Part shown: piece by piece, positions 1 to 11,862 of the stretch
Layout of the letters: each line of letters begins with the position of its first letter
Position numbering within the stretch: position 1 is the stretch's first letter
From: Antitrichia curtipendula
Lineage: Eukaryota; Streptophyta; Bryopsida; Hypnales; Leucodontaceae
DNA length: 64,000 nt
Reading direction: 5' to 3'
NCBI GenBank assembly: GCA_951230915.1
Contig: OX579640.1
Coordinates: forward strand, 9,568,981-9,632,980
Translations under genes and position numbers: made by a program
The notes under the pieces: model-generated
Seen by the model: only the letters and a program-made list of their open reading frames with translations
Database searches by the model: none
Told to the model about the DNA's origin: nothing

Positions 1-2545
1 TGATTATTCACTAGAGCAAACCCAGTTGTTTTTCATTCCAGAGATCTGGATTTGGATCTGGATTTGTGAAAATTATTTAATGTTATTAACCAAGTTGACC
101 CCACAATTTGTCATTTGTGACTTTTTTTTCTTTCAACCCATATTTTGTCGCTATTTAAGGGAATGAAAAGTGACAGGGTTTGTAAGTAGTGATTGGAGAT
201 TCTTTGATTACCTAGTGGGTAGAAGCAATTGATTGATTGCACACAATGATTAGTTCACTAACTGAACATTAAACTCCAATTAACTCTAGCGTCTGTAATG
301 AGTACTGTCCGCCACATGATAGTGTCGAATACTCCAGTACTGTACTTCAGAGCTTTGTTTCTTTTGCTTCTTCAGACCAGTTTGCGAAATTCATACGCAT
401 GTAGGTTCTTTGAAATCAGCCTACGATACAGTATGACTGAAAATCACCCAACCGCGCTTTGTGAAACAGGCTGCCAATCATTGGTGGTCACATCCTGGAA
501 GCAAACATTTTGACCAACATGTTGCGTACTACGGACTGAATTCTTGTTCACATCTGCTAGACCAGCAACCAGGGCGACGCTCAAGAAAACTTGCTTGCGC
601 TTACTCTCCGACCTCTTAGTACGACAATTCTCAAATCAGTGGTGAAACAGACTCACGGTCCTCTAGAGGTTAGTATGGTTGTCTGCTTGACAGTATTATT
701 AGCAGTCATTAAAAGTAGCCTCTCTTAAAGCAACCGTTTAAGAGTTGATTGCCTTTTGGGGGAAGCTAAACTCCTTGAAACAATTTTCAGTAAATTTTCA
801 TGGGAAGACAAATGGAATTGACATCCGACATAAGTCGTTTCATAATTTTTGGATGTTTGCGAAATTAATTAAGAATTTTTGAAGTTGAAATGCAGTGGTC
901 ACTACAAGCAACCACCTCCTGAAAACAACTTCATCAATGCTTAATCTAAAACATTTACCAAGTAGTGAGTGCTTGTTTTATTGCAAATATTGTAAGCTAG
1001 AACTAATGCTACAACAGGAACAATCGGGTGTAATGTCAACTTTGCCAAATTGGTCAAAATTCACAGCATTAATTAACACATTCAAAGTAGGTACACTAAT
1101 GGTAAGTCTTTAACCCTTAAACAACGAGCTAGTCACCGTGGAAATGATCTTGTTTTGTTACCGTGTGAATTGTTGGTTTAAAAAAAAATGCAAAAGCACT
1201 CATTGAAAGTCAAACTATTGTAGAAGACCTTCCCTTTTCACACAAAATTTGGAAGATGAATAGTTGCACTTTTGTCTTGCCACGGAGAGATTCTTTGTCA
1301 TTCATCTGCTGGAAAACATCCTCAGCATCATTTATGGGTTAAAATCTTGATGCAATTGAATGTTGAAGAAGAAGAATCATAAAGCTGATCGACCCAAAGA
1401 CTGTCATGAGTAATTAAAGAGTTTGTTGGTGCTGAAATAGTTCCGATTCGAGTGTTCCTGTGACTGAGATGTTGGATTATTTTCTGTAATTACAGACAAT
1501 TTAAAAATTAAAAAAAATCCCTTTCTGTCTGTTAGGTGTGAATTCGACTACCTCACATCAGCCTCATACACAGGAGCTAGATATACCGCATCATAAAAGT
1601 GGTAACAAATTAAGGGCAAGTTGCTCGTGCAGTGTGATTGCGCCTGAGATTCCGTGGCAGGTGTCCCACATTTTACTTGCCACGACTGAATCTTTGGAAA
1701 GAATTCAAACACAAAAAAAAACTCTTTAAAGCACATGACAAATGAATGCTTGTACAACTTGCATGATGCTAAAAGGTGGAGCTCATAACATTCCATGACT
1801 CAAGATTTTAGCTTTCAAACCTTTTGTGACACCTCACTAGTCTAGAGAATAGTACTTCCCTCTACAACTCTCATTGACACCTTACAAGTATGATCCTTAT
1901 TTGTAGAAGAAACAAAAGGACTTATCTAGGATTAGAGGCCTATGATATATTACATTTGTATGGGAGGAAAATTACTTTTACAAAATCGTGGTTTGACACT
2001 TTTGATTATGTATAATTTATAGAAATTCTCATAGTCTTCATTAAAACTCTTGAAATTAATGTCTTTTGAAGTGAGTAGAATGATTGGACATAACTGTGGT
2101 TTGGAAATGGAATTAGCATACAAGAGGTCCATGATTTAAGTCTCATCTTGTTACAAGTGTTTATTGCGACCTAAATAAAACTAAACACAAGAAAGCCTTT
2201 ATATGACCTACTCAAAACAACCTTAGAAAAACATGATATTCAAAGTGGACACTTATTTTGGGATAGAGGATATGGAATACACTAATTGAATGAACCTTTG
2301 AAGGACAATGAGGACCCGAAGTGTTCGATGGATGACTTCATTGTTCACTGTAGAAACAAAAAATGCACCTATTGTTCCTACAATTGGAGTATTTTGGTAA
2401 ACTACGTTGGTTATGGGGCAGCGGCCCTTCCAGGGTTAACATAAGTGACATCATGTGAGCCACAAGCTCACAACTTTGCTCTCGACGCAGGCAAGGTGGC
2501 CAGAACTTTGACTATTTAGGCATTTGCAGAAAGATCAATTCACCA
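1..2545. other. AT-rich spacer without recognised genes
   Basis: All reading frames are short and none resembles a known protein. The only structure I see is a possible small TTAA-flanked element at about 1114-1334: it starts with CCCTTAAACAACG after TTAA, and ends in a reverse-complement-like ATTTATGGG before TTAA. That pairing is weak. Confidence 0.5.
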
Positions 2546-2549
2546 TTAA

Positions 2550-3131
2550 CCCCTAAAACCCCAAAGGTGTTTTCTGCCAAAAAACACTCAAAACCACCAC
2601 TTCTATTGTATTCACTTAAAGAAATCAATTCTTTTTTGTTTTTTTGGTAATTTAACCATAGGATCTCGTACTTAACTTGTCTGAGATCATGTAGTAAAAA
2701 TTTCATCAAATTTCACCGTACGGATTGGAAGATATTAGCATTCAAAGCTGAAGAGAAAGTTTTTTCTTAAGAAGATGCTTAAATTGCCCAAAAAACTAAG
2801 ATTGTCCATAACTTTCTCATCTCTAGTCCAAGTAGAATGAATCAAAGCTTCAAGTATAGGTAAGAACATAATCTTTTAGGAAAAAAATTCAGAAAAAATT
2901 ATTTTGACTTTTTGTAGTTTTTTGGGCGCTGCCAGCCAATCTCCATTTCTTGCTCATTGTGCCATAACTTTTTCATCCAGCATCCGATTGAAACAAAAAT
3001 TATATATCCACAAAGCTCTTGCAAAGCTACACAACCTCAAAAAATCTCAAAAAATTTCACTTCAAATTGAGACAATAGGAACTTACCCGGACCCAAATTG
3101 TCCCCCAAGGGGACAAGCAGGGTTTTAGGGG
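2550..3131. mobile_element. piggyBac-type MITE, copy A (TTAA target duplication)
   Basis: A 582-bp element flanked on both sides by TTAA (2546-2549 and 3132-3135). The ends are inverted repeats: CCCCTAAAACCCC on the left, and GGGTTTTAGGGG on the right. The TTAA target and CCC-starting ends are the classical signature of the piggyBac superfamily. There is no transposase inside; the short open frame at 2904-3128 recurs in copy B but looks non-coding. Copy B at 28528-29108 is nearly identical over its whole length, so the family was active fairly recently. The family assignment rests on ends and target only. Confidence 0.8.
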
Positions 3132-3493
3132 TTAAATTATAAAAAATATTATAACTTTCCAAATAAATCTAGCTCTCCAAAGAATCTATGTCACTTAATT
3201 TTAGGTAACTATGTAGCACAGCAAATTGCGACCTGTTTTGAATTAAAAAAAACTCTACCAAAAATGTGTAACAAAACAAGAGAGCCTAGAGTCATGGATC
3301 AAGTATAACTCCCTCACAATCTTGGCATACGTGCGTCGACCAGTCAACTTAGCATTATAGCTTCTTTTTTCTTTGTGCATGGAAAACATTAAAAGTTTTG
3401 AACGAGCTGTCGCCCAAAGAGTGGTGGCCGAAGAAGGTCCAAGCAATCAACATCCAGCACGAATTCAAGAGTTTAAAAAAATAAAATTCTGAG

Positions 3494-3790
3494 ATGACGG
3501 TGGCAGCTACTCCTGTGCAAAATGAGCACAGTGATTTGCACGACTCGCAAACTCAAAAGGAATCTGATCCAATTCAGGCAAATGGGGATCCGAAATCAAG
3601 CCACGTACATAATCCAGAACCCAAGTTATCTTTTGTGTGCATTCTGCTTCCTTTTGATTCCATGCAGTTTCACTTTGCCGTCCAACGAAATTGCATCTTC
3701 CCAGCAGCTGCTGACTTCCCTCAACAATCTCATTCTTACTCAAATCAGTCGCCCCTCCCAGCACGGCGCCTACTTCATCTCTGCCGCTGA
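3494..3790 (+). other. Unassigned short reading frame upstream of the protease
   Basis: A 98-residue frame beginning MTVAATPVQN. The first 40 or so residues are polar and codon-like, while the rest turns hydrophobic and random, so any true exon would end near 3625. A short frame just upstream (about 3400-3480, EEGPSNQHPARIQEF) may belong to the same gene remnant. No family is recognised. It ends 40 bp before the TATA box at 3830, so it could be the debris of a neighbouring gene. Confidence 0.2.
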
Positions 3791-3829
3791 TTGCTCTTGT
3801 TTGATCGTGATAGAGCTCCACCCTAGTCG

Positions 3830-3837
3830 TATAAAAG
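3830..3837 (+). promoter_or_regulatory. Candidate TATA box of the aspartic protease gene
   Basis: The sequence TATAAAAG lies about 550 bp before the start codon at 4388. Transcription would then begin near 3860 and give a leader of about 520 nt, unless an intron is removed. No other good TATA motif lies closer. Confidence 0.4.
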
Positions 3838-4033
3838 CAACAACATGCTCCTCACTTTACACAACCTCATTTCAGGCCTGGTCTCCTGCTTGAAGTCACT
3901 TCAAGCTCAGGAATTCTAAGTCTGCAAAGTGATTCATCCTTGCTTTGCTCCGTTTTGACAGTGAGATTGAGAGAGCAGTAATTTCAAATCTCGTTGGAAG
4001 AAAGTTTCCTGAACTTTGCCTTCTTCGAGAGGA

Positions 4034-4355
4034 TTGTTCTCTGAGACTGGGCTTTGTGACAGGCACTGCACTTTGGTACCTAGAAAGAGCTAGCTTGGAT
4101 TGAGGGATTCGTAAGACAGGTCGAAACTAGCTAGCGCAAGGAGGCTTCCGAGTGAGTAGCGAGCCTTGCCAAGTTTGCCAAGTGTCAGTTTTGCCAACTT
4201 TGAGCGAATTGTTCTCGGAGTATATGTGGACTTTTTGGCAGTCCTTGCACTTTGATTCCAAGAGCTTGGATTGAGAGTTTAGTAATTTCGAATTCCGGAA
4301 AGGAGGCTTTGGAGTGAATAGTTAAATTTGCCAACTTTTCCAGTGGGAAATCTTG
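4034..4355 (+). repeat. Diverged tandem duplication in the protease leader
   Basis: Two copies of about 175 bp follow one another. The block starting TTGTTCTC at 4034 is repeated from 4209, and both copies carry similar pieces in the same order (GCACTTTG, GAGCTTGGATTGAG-like, AAGGAGGCTT, GAGTGA, TTTGCCAA). The unit sits in the presumed 5' leader. No conserved reading frame crosses it. Confidence 0.6.
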
Positions 4356-4387
4356 CCAAGAGCTCTGTGAGAGAACTGTTGAGCAGC

Positions 4388-6892
4388 ATGGGCCTCAAGG
4401 CGTGCGATGTTGTGCTGCTGTGTGCACTTGTTCTCCTTCAGCTTGTGTGTGCTTGTCAGTGTTTGAATGGGGCAGCGTGGCGCCATGGCATGCATCAAGG
4501 TGATCGAAAGCAGGAGCTACCCAAACGTGCTCTCTTGGATACTGACACCGGTGTAAGAAATCTTCACCCCCGTGAATTCTTCACCCTCGAGCATCGACTC
4601 TTGGATACCAATTCAATTGTCCTGGAAAAATAAAATTTTGCATGTGTGATTGTATCATGTCCTAGGTAGCTCAATGCTTGTGGTAAATTTATAGTAAATG
4701 CTTTGTTGCACAGGGACAGAAGATGTCATTATTCTGGAGACAATTTTTTCCAGTTTTTAGTTACCTAGCAATGAAGAGAATACAATCTTGGGTGATCCAA
4801 TGGTCGAGATATTGAAAAATTGGCATGGAAAGTGAGGAATTTCTGCTTGTAGATCACAAGGCCTCGTTAGGGAATGTCATATATAGTTCACTATATAGTT
4901 CACGATTTCAGAGCCCCAAAATCTGACGCTTGCTTCAAAATTGGACCTCATATATGGGAATCTGAGCCCGAAAGTCTTGTCTCGAAAATTCGATACTCCG
5001 CCCTGACTCCCTAGAAACTTCAAATTGCATAGCCTAAATCGCATAATTCATTCCATTGCTACAAAGAACGGTCGATCGAATATTTTAGTTTCAAGCTTTT
5101 AGATTGCGTTGTTGCAAACCAGTTCACAGCTTTATCTTTTCTTCTTCAACATCTGTCTTCCTGAGCTGTAATCTCTCAGATGAAGTCGAAAAAACTTCAA
5201 GTCGACGCAGAGCTCGACAGCGAGAAAGTCCTTTAACGCCCGTTCCGTTGTCAGAGGACAAGTCTTGGACTATAACGGGAACTCTAATCACGGTTCTTGC
5301 TAAGGTTACCACAGGAGAAATCCAATTATGTCCATCTGTGGAAATGTTGGAAGAATTCCATAGTCAATGTCCAATGACAAGAGGCTATAATAGTCTACGA
5401 TACACTAGGAATGGAATTTGGACACAAAAGGACTTGTGCCCAGTATCCATATTGGATTCTTTTCTCCTGTGTACGAATAGAGTTCAATGCCTTAAATTGG
5501 CATTCTCCGGAGCTCCAAAAATTGCGTCCTTCCACTGCTCGGCGCTTAAAATCTAGGAACTACTAAGATCTGAGGTTCCAGACAGGGTGCCAATCTCTAC
5601 AAATTTCGCCATTTCCACTTTGAATTCTTGGCGGTATCCCGAACCAGGGGAATACCCACTATCTCACGTAACAAGTACTAGAATACTAGCGCTGTGCACT
5701 TAGCAGTGGATCCCCCCGTTGCATTTAGGAATTCGAAAAATATTTTTGGAAGGTAGAACTCATTGCAATTGGCTATTGCATGTGTGTCTTCGTTGTCAGG
5801 TGTTGCGGTCCTCCCTGGTGCACAGAGACAGCGGCAGCAACGCCACTGCCAGTGAGAGATTCCTGGAGGCCGTGAAACGAAGCCAGGCCCGCGTCACCCA
5901 GCTGCAGAAGAACCTGCAACGCCGAGTTCAAGCGCAGGCAGTCACGAACTTGCAGAGCACCGTGTCGCCGGGAGGCGGGGAGTATCTGATGCAATTCGCG
6001 GTGGGCACACCGCCGCAGCAGTTCATCGCCATAGTGGACACCGGGAGTGACCTGTGCTGGGTGCAGTGCGCCCCTTGCACGCGCTGTTTCCAGCAACCCG
6101 ACACGCTGTTCAACCCCACCGCGTCTTCCACATACACGCAGGCTGCCTGCACCAACGCTTTCTGCCAGGTACGTTAGAAACCTAGCTCCATGATATCCAC
6201 AGGAGTCTAGCTTTGAAACTACAGTCTGTCCCATCATGCAAGTGATCGAAGACATACATTCCCAACAGGACATGCTGTAGGCAAAACATTCTGCAGATAT
6301 TGATCCGTTTTTTCATGGTCTTTACGAAAGAGCTAGAAACCAGCAAGCTCTACTCGTCTCTGCATACGTAACCGGCATGCTCCATTGTGATCTTGCTGCA
6401 AAACTAATCCATTGAAATTTGTGTCTGAAATGTGTATTTGTGTCTGAAACACATTTATGGGCAGTTTCGTTAAAATGGCGGTATTCCGTTAGTTTGGCAC
6501 TTTTAACTGTTCAGACCGTGCACTTTGAAATGGTCTGAAAGCTACATCCATTTTAGATTTCTGACATCTATATTATTCTTAGATATCTGAAATCTATAAA
6601 AGTCTTAGATTTTTCAAAATTTTCAGTCTAAATCTATAACATTCATAGACTTCTGAAATCTACAACGATCCTAGATCTTTGAAATCTATCTTTGTCCTAG
6701 ATGTCACTTTTATGGTTTAGAGTGGGCACTCTGAAAATGGCACATGGAATACCACCATTTTAACGAAATTGCCCATATTTTGGGAATAATTTGGATATAC
6801 CTGTTTGCATCAACCCTTTATAATGTATTTTTTAATATATAATCTGATGGTTTTTGAAAGACATGTATGTGCATAGAGATTTCAAAAGCTTA

Positions 6893-6934
<42 letters not shown>

Positions 6935-8765
6935 CTTATTAAAATATGATGATAATATCATTAAAAAACTCAATTGATAAGTCTATAATAAAGAAACTTA
7001 TCTATATAGGGAGGAGAAGCAGAAGCCATCCAATTTTTACAACTTTAGTACATAAATATTAATACAATATGATAAGTATTCAAGATATTCAAGAAATTAT
7101 GATTCATTATAATAAATTATGATAGTGATTATTTTTGAAAACAAGTGAGGATTCATTCTAATTAAATTTGAAGGTTACATACTTACATTTATCCTAGAAA
7201 TTATGATACAAGTGTTATATTCACTCATGGGATATGTTTATCATATGTTTATCATAATTATGCATATCATATGTTTGTGATAAGTTCAAAATCCATCCCT
7301 AAATGACTTATTAACCCCGTTCCTCCCTACTCATTACATCACTGAGAATTCTTCTTTGAATTTGCCAAAAACATCCAATATTACTTACTAGAAAAATTTA
7401 ACAATAGAAGCCGTGTCAAATGCATATTTAGAGGCTTGTAGGAAGAATCCTTGTGAAGATACTTCCCTTAGTTTGTTCCTCAAGCTTGATTACTTTTTTT
7501 TCACCTTCAAGAGAGAGGATCGTTGATAATTTAGTGAAGGCAATTCTACCGTAGCAACCAATTACACCTCAGTCCAAAAACGCTAACCTTCAATTCATGT
7601 ACACAAGCATTGCTAAATTTCAATTCATGTACGCATTGGATTTACAGAAGGCAAGAGGTAGACATGAAGGTTAATTTGAAAGAGTAAATTAAACATATAT
7701 CACATGTGCACTTGAAATTACTGTCCGTTTTCCAAACCTCCAGGCACTTGACAGAGCCGCCTAGTCTTCCGAGCTTTGTGCACTTGCATGTCCCATCCAG
7801 TTTTTCCATTACGAAATCGATCCGCGATTGCAATGCATGTGACCGGACTTTGACTGATCAGTGCTTCATAATTCTTAGCTTGGTGTTCAATTCATTACCA
7901 GGATCTTCAATCCACATGCAGCCGGCTCAACACTTGCAACTACGCCTACGCGTACGGCGACCAATCCACCACGCAGGGCGACTTGGCCTTCGAGACTGTC
8001 ACCCTGTCTCCCTCTTCCGTTCCCAATATCGCCTTCGGCTGCGGTCGCAACAACCAAGGCACCTTCACCGGCGCAGACGGGCTTGTAGGTTTGGGCCAAG
8101 GCCCCCTCTCTTTACCTTCCCAGCTCAGTCCATCCGTTGCCAAAATCTTCTCCTACTGCTTAGTGCAGCAGCTCACTTCCAACTCAGGCACCAGTCCCAT
8201 CACCTTCGGAAGCAATGCAGCGAATGCGAATGTGAAGTACACGCCTTTGGTGAGCAACCCCAGAAACCCCACTTTCTGGTACGTCCAGGTGACGGGCATC
8301 ACCATCGGCGGCCGCGCGGTTACGATCCCAAGTTCCGCGTTTCGGGTTACCAGTGCTGGCAGCGGCGGCGTCATTCTCGACTCCGGAACGACGATCACGT
8401 ACTGGGTGCCAGCTGCGTTCAATCCCATCCTCGCAGCGTTTCGGCGACAGATATCGTACCCCGAAGTGTCGGGGAGTTCGTTCGGGCTCGATCTATGTTA
8501 TGACGTTTCTGGAGTGGCGCAGAACAGCTTGACGTTACCGAATGTGGTGGTGGGGTTGGCCAATAACGTCCAGTTTGTGATTCCGGTGGAGAATTTGTGG
8601 CTCCCGGTGGACAATTCCGGGAACACGATTTGTTTGGGGATGGCGTCGGCCGGGACTTCGACGCTATCAATCATTGGAAACATTCAGCAGCAGAATGTGC
8701 TCATTGTGTACGATGGTGTAAATCAGCGAGTGGGTTTTCAAGCTAGGCAGTGCAATACGTTGTGA
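4388..8765 (+). CDS. Secreted aspartic protease, nepenthesin/CDR1-like (family A1B), three exons
   Basis: Pepsin-fold endopeptidase predicted to be secreted or vacuolar. Gene model: exons 4388-4552, 5800-6168 and 7902-8765, both introns phase 0, with donors GTAAGA and GTACGT, giving 465 residues, a normal length for the family. Residues 1-25 form a signal peptide rich in Leu and Val. A propeptide with the family motif LVHRDS follows. The first catalytic aspartate is in DTGSDLCWVQC (D135) and the second in DSGTT (D338). The cysteine-rich insert after the first site (CAPCTRC... ACTNAFCQ) and YAYGDQSTTQG before the flap region are typical of plant nepenthesin-like enzymes. The start ATG is the first in frame with the signal peptide; earlier frame extension is non-ATG. 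Intron 2 (1733 bp) holds a MITE and a TA repeat. Both catalytic sites are intact, so the enzyme should be active; the substrate is unknown. Confidence 0.9.
6458..6775. mobile_element. TA-flanked MITE (Tc1/mariner-like) in protease intron 2
   Basis: A 318-bp element with about 30-bp inverted ends: TGGGCAGTTTCGTTAAAATG on the left and the complement of TGGGCAATTTCGTTAAAATG on the right. A TA dinucleotide flanks each side (6456-6457, 6776-6777). The interior is built from repeated GAAATCTA/TAGAT words and carries no gene. It lies wholly within intron 2 and should be spliced out. Confidence 0.8.
6894..6933. repeat. (TA)n microsatellite
   Basis: A run of about twenty TA dinucleotides inside intron 2 of the aspartic protease gene, likely to vary in length between individuals. 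Confidence 0.9.
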
Positions 8766-8907
8766 TCGGGCTCATGATCACTTGTAGCTGCATGCAGGCA
8801 GACTGGTTTAATTACCTTTGTAGATCGGGGATGCTGCATGGCTAAGTTATGCGTTCATCGTGCAATATACTGCATGTCTACGATTTTGAAGATGACATCC
8901 ATCATGG

Positions 8908-8913
8908 AATAAA
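8908..8913 (+). terminator. Candidate poly(A) signal of the protease gene
   Basis: AATAAA lies 143 bp after the protease stop codon, a usual position for a plant polyadenylation signal. Confidence 0.5.
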
Positions 8914-8967
8914 GAAGGCCTGACTTGTTTTTTAAAATGATCTAAAACGATCACTCGGATAATGTCA

Positions 8968-9617
8968 AACTTGGAAGTAACTGACACTTCCATTCGAGAT
9001 GAGTGCTGTGCACAGTCACGCACCTTCCGGAAAGGAAATGAAACATTGGAAGACTGAGGATCATGATTGGTGCTCTTCAGAGGCCACGAGAAGGACCAGA
9101 TTCCTCCAGTTAGTGCTTTAAACGAACTAGTTGCACCCAATTCATTGAGCACTAGAGATCAAGAATGTGACACAAACAAAGGTTGCATGCCGAACGATAT
9201 ATATATGCTCACTAGATACTCAAACTCGTCAGGGGCGTCTCCTATACAAACCTAAACAACAAAGCATCTTTTTATGCCACAATGCAACAATGGACTTGCA
9301 TTGTTTACATTCAATACAACTTAATTATTACGAAGTGGTACAGGCATGACTTGGCTCAATATTTAAAACCAAATGTTGAACTAAAGGAAATATGGCCCGG
9401 TATACAAACAATAATAGAGGTGTGGACTCCTTGGGTTGAGCATTCCTAGCAACCACCCACTTTGAAATTTCATAGACTTGAAACTTAGAACACAAAGAGA
9501 TTAAAATCTCATCACAACAAAAAGATCCTATGATCCCTCTACCACTCTACACACAGAAAGCTCTTCTGCATATTCTCAAAATTGCTGCTGAGTGCTAAGA
9601 TACTGTCCTCGCCGTAT
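8968..9617. repeat. Partial duplicate of the AP2-gene 3' flank
   Basis: This block aligns in the same orientation, with scattered changes and small gaps, to 23780-24447, which ends 10 bp short of the stop codon of the AP2 gene (read on the minus strand). Shared words include CTTTTTATGC, ACGAAGTGGTACA, GACTTGGCT, CTCATCACAACA and TCCTCGCCGT. The AP2 coding region itself is missing here: similarity stops at 9617. It is therefore a truncated duplicate of the 3' UTR and downstream region. Confidence 0.8.
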
Positions 9618-10424
9618 GTTTCTCACCACACAAAGTCACTTCCATTTCTACATCCCTGTGCACTGTTTTAGGCATTTCTGTAAGGACGCTTCTTAATGTC
9701 TAAAATGTTTTTGAGCCTTCTACTTTAGTTGCAATAGAATCTATGTATATTCCATCTTTAACAACACTGAAAAACAATGAAAACAGTAAAAAAAAATTGT
9801 AATTCAACTGGACCTGATTGTATTGATTCAATCTACTATAGAGAGGTGGGTGTGGAAGGAAAGGAGGAGGGGAAGCACACGGCACCTTAACTTACAACAT
9901 CATCAACCCTAACATCAACCTAGATTTCTTCCCAACCAAATAAATCTAAGGATAAATAATAATCATTATGCATGTTGTACAAATTAGTTTTTTCTTACTA
10001 TCTAGATTTCACTCTAAGAGGATGAGACCTATCACCAAAGAAGGTACATTTGCCAAAAATGATCCAATTTTTGGACCAATAGGTGCATTCTTCATTCCTA
10101 CAAGAATCTGGAAAGCCATCAATTAGTTACTTCGGGGAATCATTGTTCAAGTTCTAAAGTGGATTAGACATGTGAATGTTTTTGGGTTTCATTTTTGTGG
10201 GTATTGTTAAAAAAAACTTAGGGAAAGCCCTTTTGCACTTAGACACTTTTGTGGAACATGTCTAATTGCAAGATAGCTACCTTTCAATCAAAGTCAATCA
10301 AGTTCTCAATTCTATCAATTGAAATTCCCGTTGCAACTTACTTGCTTACTTTTCTTATTTAATAATAAATGTGAAAATTATATTTTGTAAAAGAAAAATC
10401 CATTTAAATTAATTTGACAATGAT
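9618..10424. other. Spacer with one dispersed repeat copy
   Basis: No gene is seen. A segment at about 9975-10170 is one of three diverged copies of a dispersed repeat (others at about 18530-18700 and 19460-19640). Shared words are TTTTTTCTTA, AATAGGTGCATT and AAAGCCATCAAT. No end structure could be fixed for this repeat. Confidence 0.5.
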
Positions 10425-11043
10425 CTTAGAGTTATTCGCAAAGTACCTAAAACCGGGGTTTAAACCCCGCAGTTTTGTAAAAAAGGAGGTTTCGGACAAA
10501 AAGTCGCCCGCAGCTGACATACGCGATACGGAAGTGGGTACCAAACTTTTTTTGGCCCCGAAATCGACCAAAAAAAAGTTTCGTCCGGAGTTTGCCTGCG
10601 GGGTTGTGGTCGCAAGTTGGGAGGGCGGAGCAGGTGGGCTCTCGCTCGCGGGCACGCGCGACTTCGGCGAACGATTTCTGGGCGCGTCGGGGGGGTGGAG
10701 CAGGCGGCTGTGGTGAAGTGTTTTCGGTGGGTGCACGACATCGGGCAGTCGCGAGCACGGCAACAGCTGCCTCACGATTTGCAAAGGTGCATCATATGCT
10801 TCAATTCCTTCCGAAGCGATTTCCATTCAATTCCGTTCACAATGCATCTTAGTGGGCGTTTCTGCAAGAAGTGACCTGGGTGAATTGCCCTCTTTGTGAA
10901 CGATGCCACGTTGTGATTTCTGTCAATTCCTACTGTGTGAAGAAGTCGCAAAGTCACTTAGGGTTTAGGATTTGGTCCCATAAGGTGTGGGGAGTGAGTG
11001 ACACAGCCACAGCCACAATCAATTCTATCGTTGCAGATTTCCC

Positions 11044-11862
11044 ATGGCCGACGAAGGAGATGATTGCACTGTGTTGGACTCCCAGAGCCTACCTCAACGA
11101 CCGGCAAAATTGCCACGCCGGGCCCATCACCCTGTTGTTGATTCCGTTGTCCTCTCCTCTCTAGTTGCGGCCTACACGACCCACTTTGCGGCCTACAGTA
11201 GGGGCAAGACGAATGTCACACAGTTGGTGCCAGGGAAGGTGTGGAAATTGGTTTATGACCAATTCCTTTGTGAGCACCCTGGCAGCAAGTTCGCAGAGGA
11301 CACTTTGAAGGACAGGCTTCGGGAGACCCTCAAGGAGCTGAAGATAGGCACGTCAAATGAAGAAGGAACGGATAGGGCTGTCCTGCAAGCCGATGACGTC
11401 CTCACCCGCTTGAGAAACACAGATTCCCATGCAACATGCAATATTTTGAGGCTTCGCCAGAACATGCTAGAGCAAGCATCGTCAGGTGGTGGGAACTCGC
11501 CTACAACATTTTTGCAGCCCTCATCACCTGGAATGGCACCCAGTCAAGTACAGGATTTAGATTCATGGCCGCAAGCACTCACCCGTGGAGCAGCTACCCG
11601 TTCACCAAGCCCCTCGTCAAATCAAAAGCTACCATCAAAAGCTGAGCTCCTAGCAGCTCAATCTAACAGTATGAAATCCATTGCACGCAGTATGGAAGCC
11701 AGAACGGAAGGGAAGGAGGCTCTTCTCTCTTTGAAGATGGACATAGAGATGGAGAAAAAGAAAGCTGCTAAAATTGCAAACCTGGAGCGTGCAAAGGACT
11801 TGGGTGCCATCACTGATGCCGAATTCAGGGCCGAGGTTAGGGTCATTCTGGGTCTACAGTAA
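11044..11862 (+). CDS. Harbinger accessory protein with Myb/SANT-like domain (ORF1)
   Basis: An intact 272-residue frame inside the Harbinger element. In this superfamily the second protein binds DNA through a Myb/SANT-like trihelix and helps bring the transposase to the nucleus and to the element ends. The N-terminal half (about residues 40-100) has the tryptophan- and leucine-spaced helical pattern of that domain, with VPGKVWKLVYDQF and DRLRETLKELK. A Ser/Pro-rich linker follows (about 150-195), then a charged predicted coiled coil (about 198-265, KAELLAAQ to MEKKKAAKIANLERAKDL) that could serve for partner binding. The start is the first ATG after an upstream stop. It converges with the transposase gene about 2.5 kb away. 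The role follows from the family; only the domain pattern is seen directly. Confidence 0.75.
   Translation: MADEGDDCTVLDSQSLPQRPAKLPRRAHHPVVDSVVLSSLVAAYTTHFAAYSRGKTNVTQLVPGKVWKLVYDQFLCEHPGSKFAEDTLKDRLRETLKELKIGTSNEEGTDRAVLQADDVLTRLRNTDSHATCNILRLRQNMLEQASSGGGNSPTTFLQPSSPGMAPSQVQDLDSWPQALTRGAATRSPSPSSNQKLPSKAELLAAQSNSMKSIARSMEARTEGKEALLSLKMDIEMEKKKAAKIANLERAKDLGAITDAEFRAEVRVILGLQ

Noticed and set aside
2546..2562. Telomere-like CCCTAAA words at the ends of several elements
   Set aside because: Each end has a single CCCCTAAA unit paired with an inverse end and TTAA; there is no telomere array.
3507..3821. A 104-residue minus-strand frame
   Set aside because: Overlaps two plus-strand frames of similar length and shows no family motif; no start context or partner exon was found.
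7706..8503. A 265-residue plus-strand frame overlapping protease exon 3
   Set aside because: Shadow frame, rich in Arg and His; the +0 frame of exon 3 has the catalytic DSGTT and family similarity.
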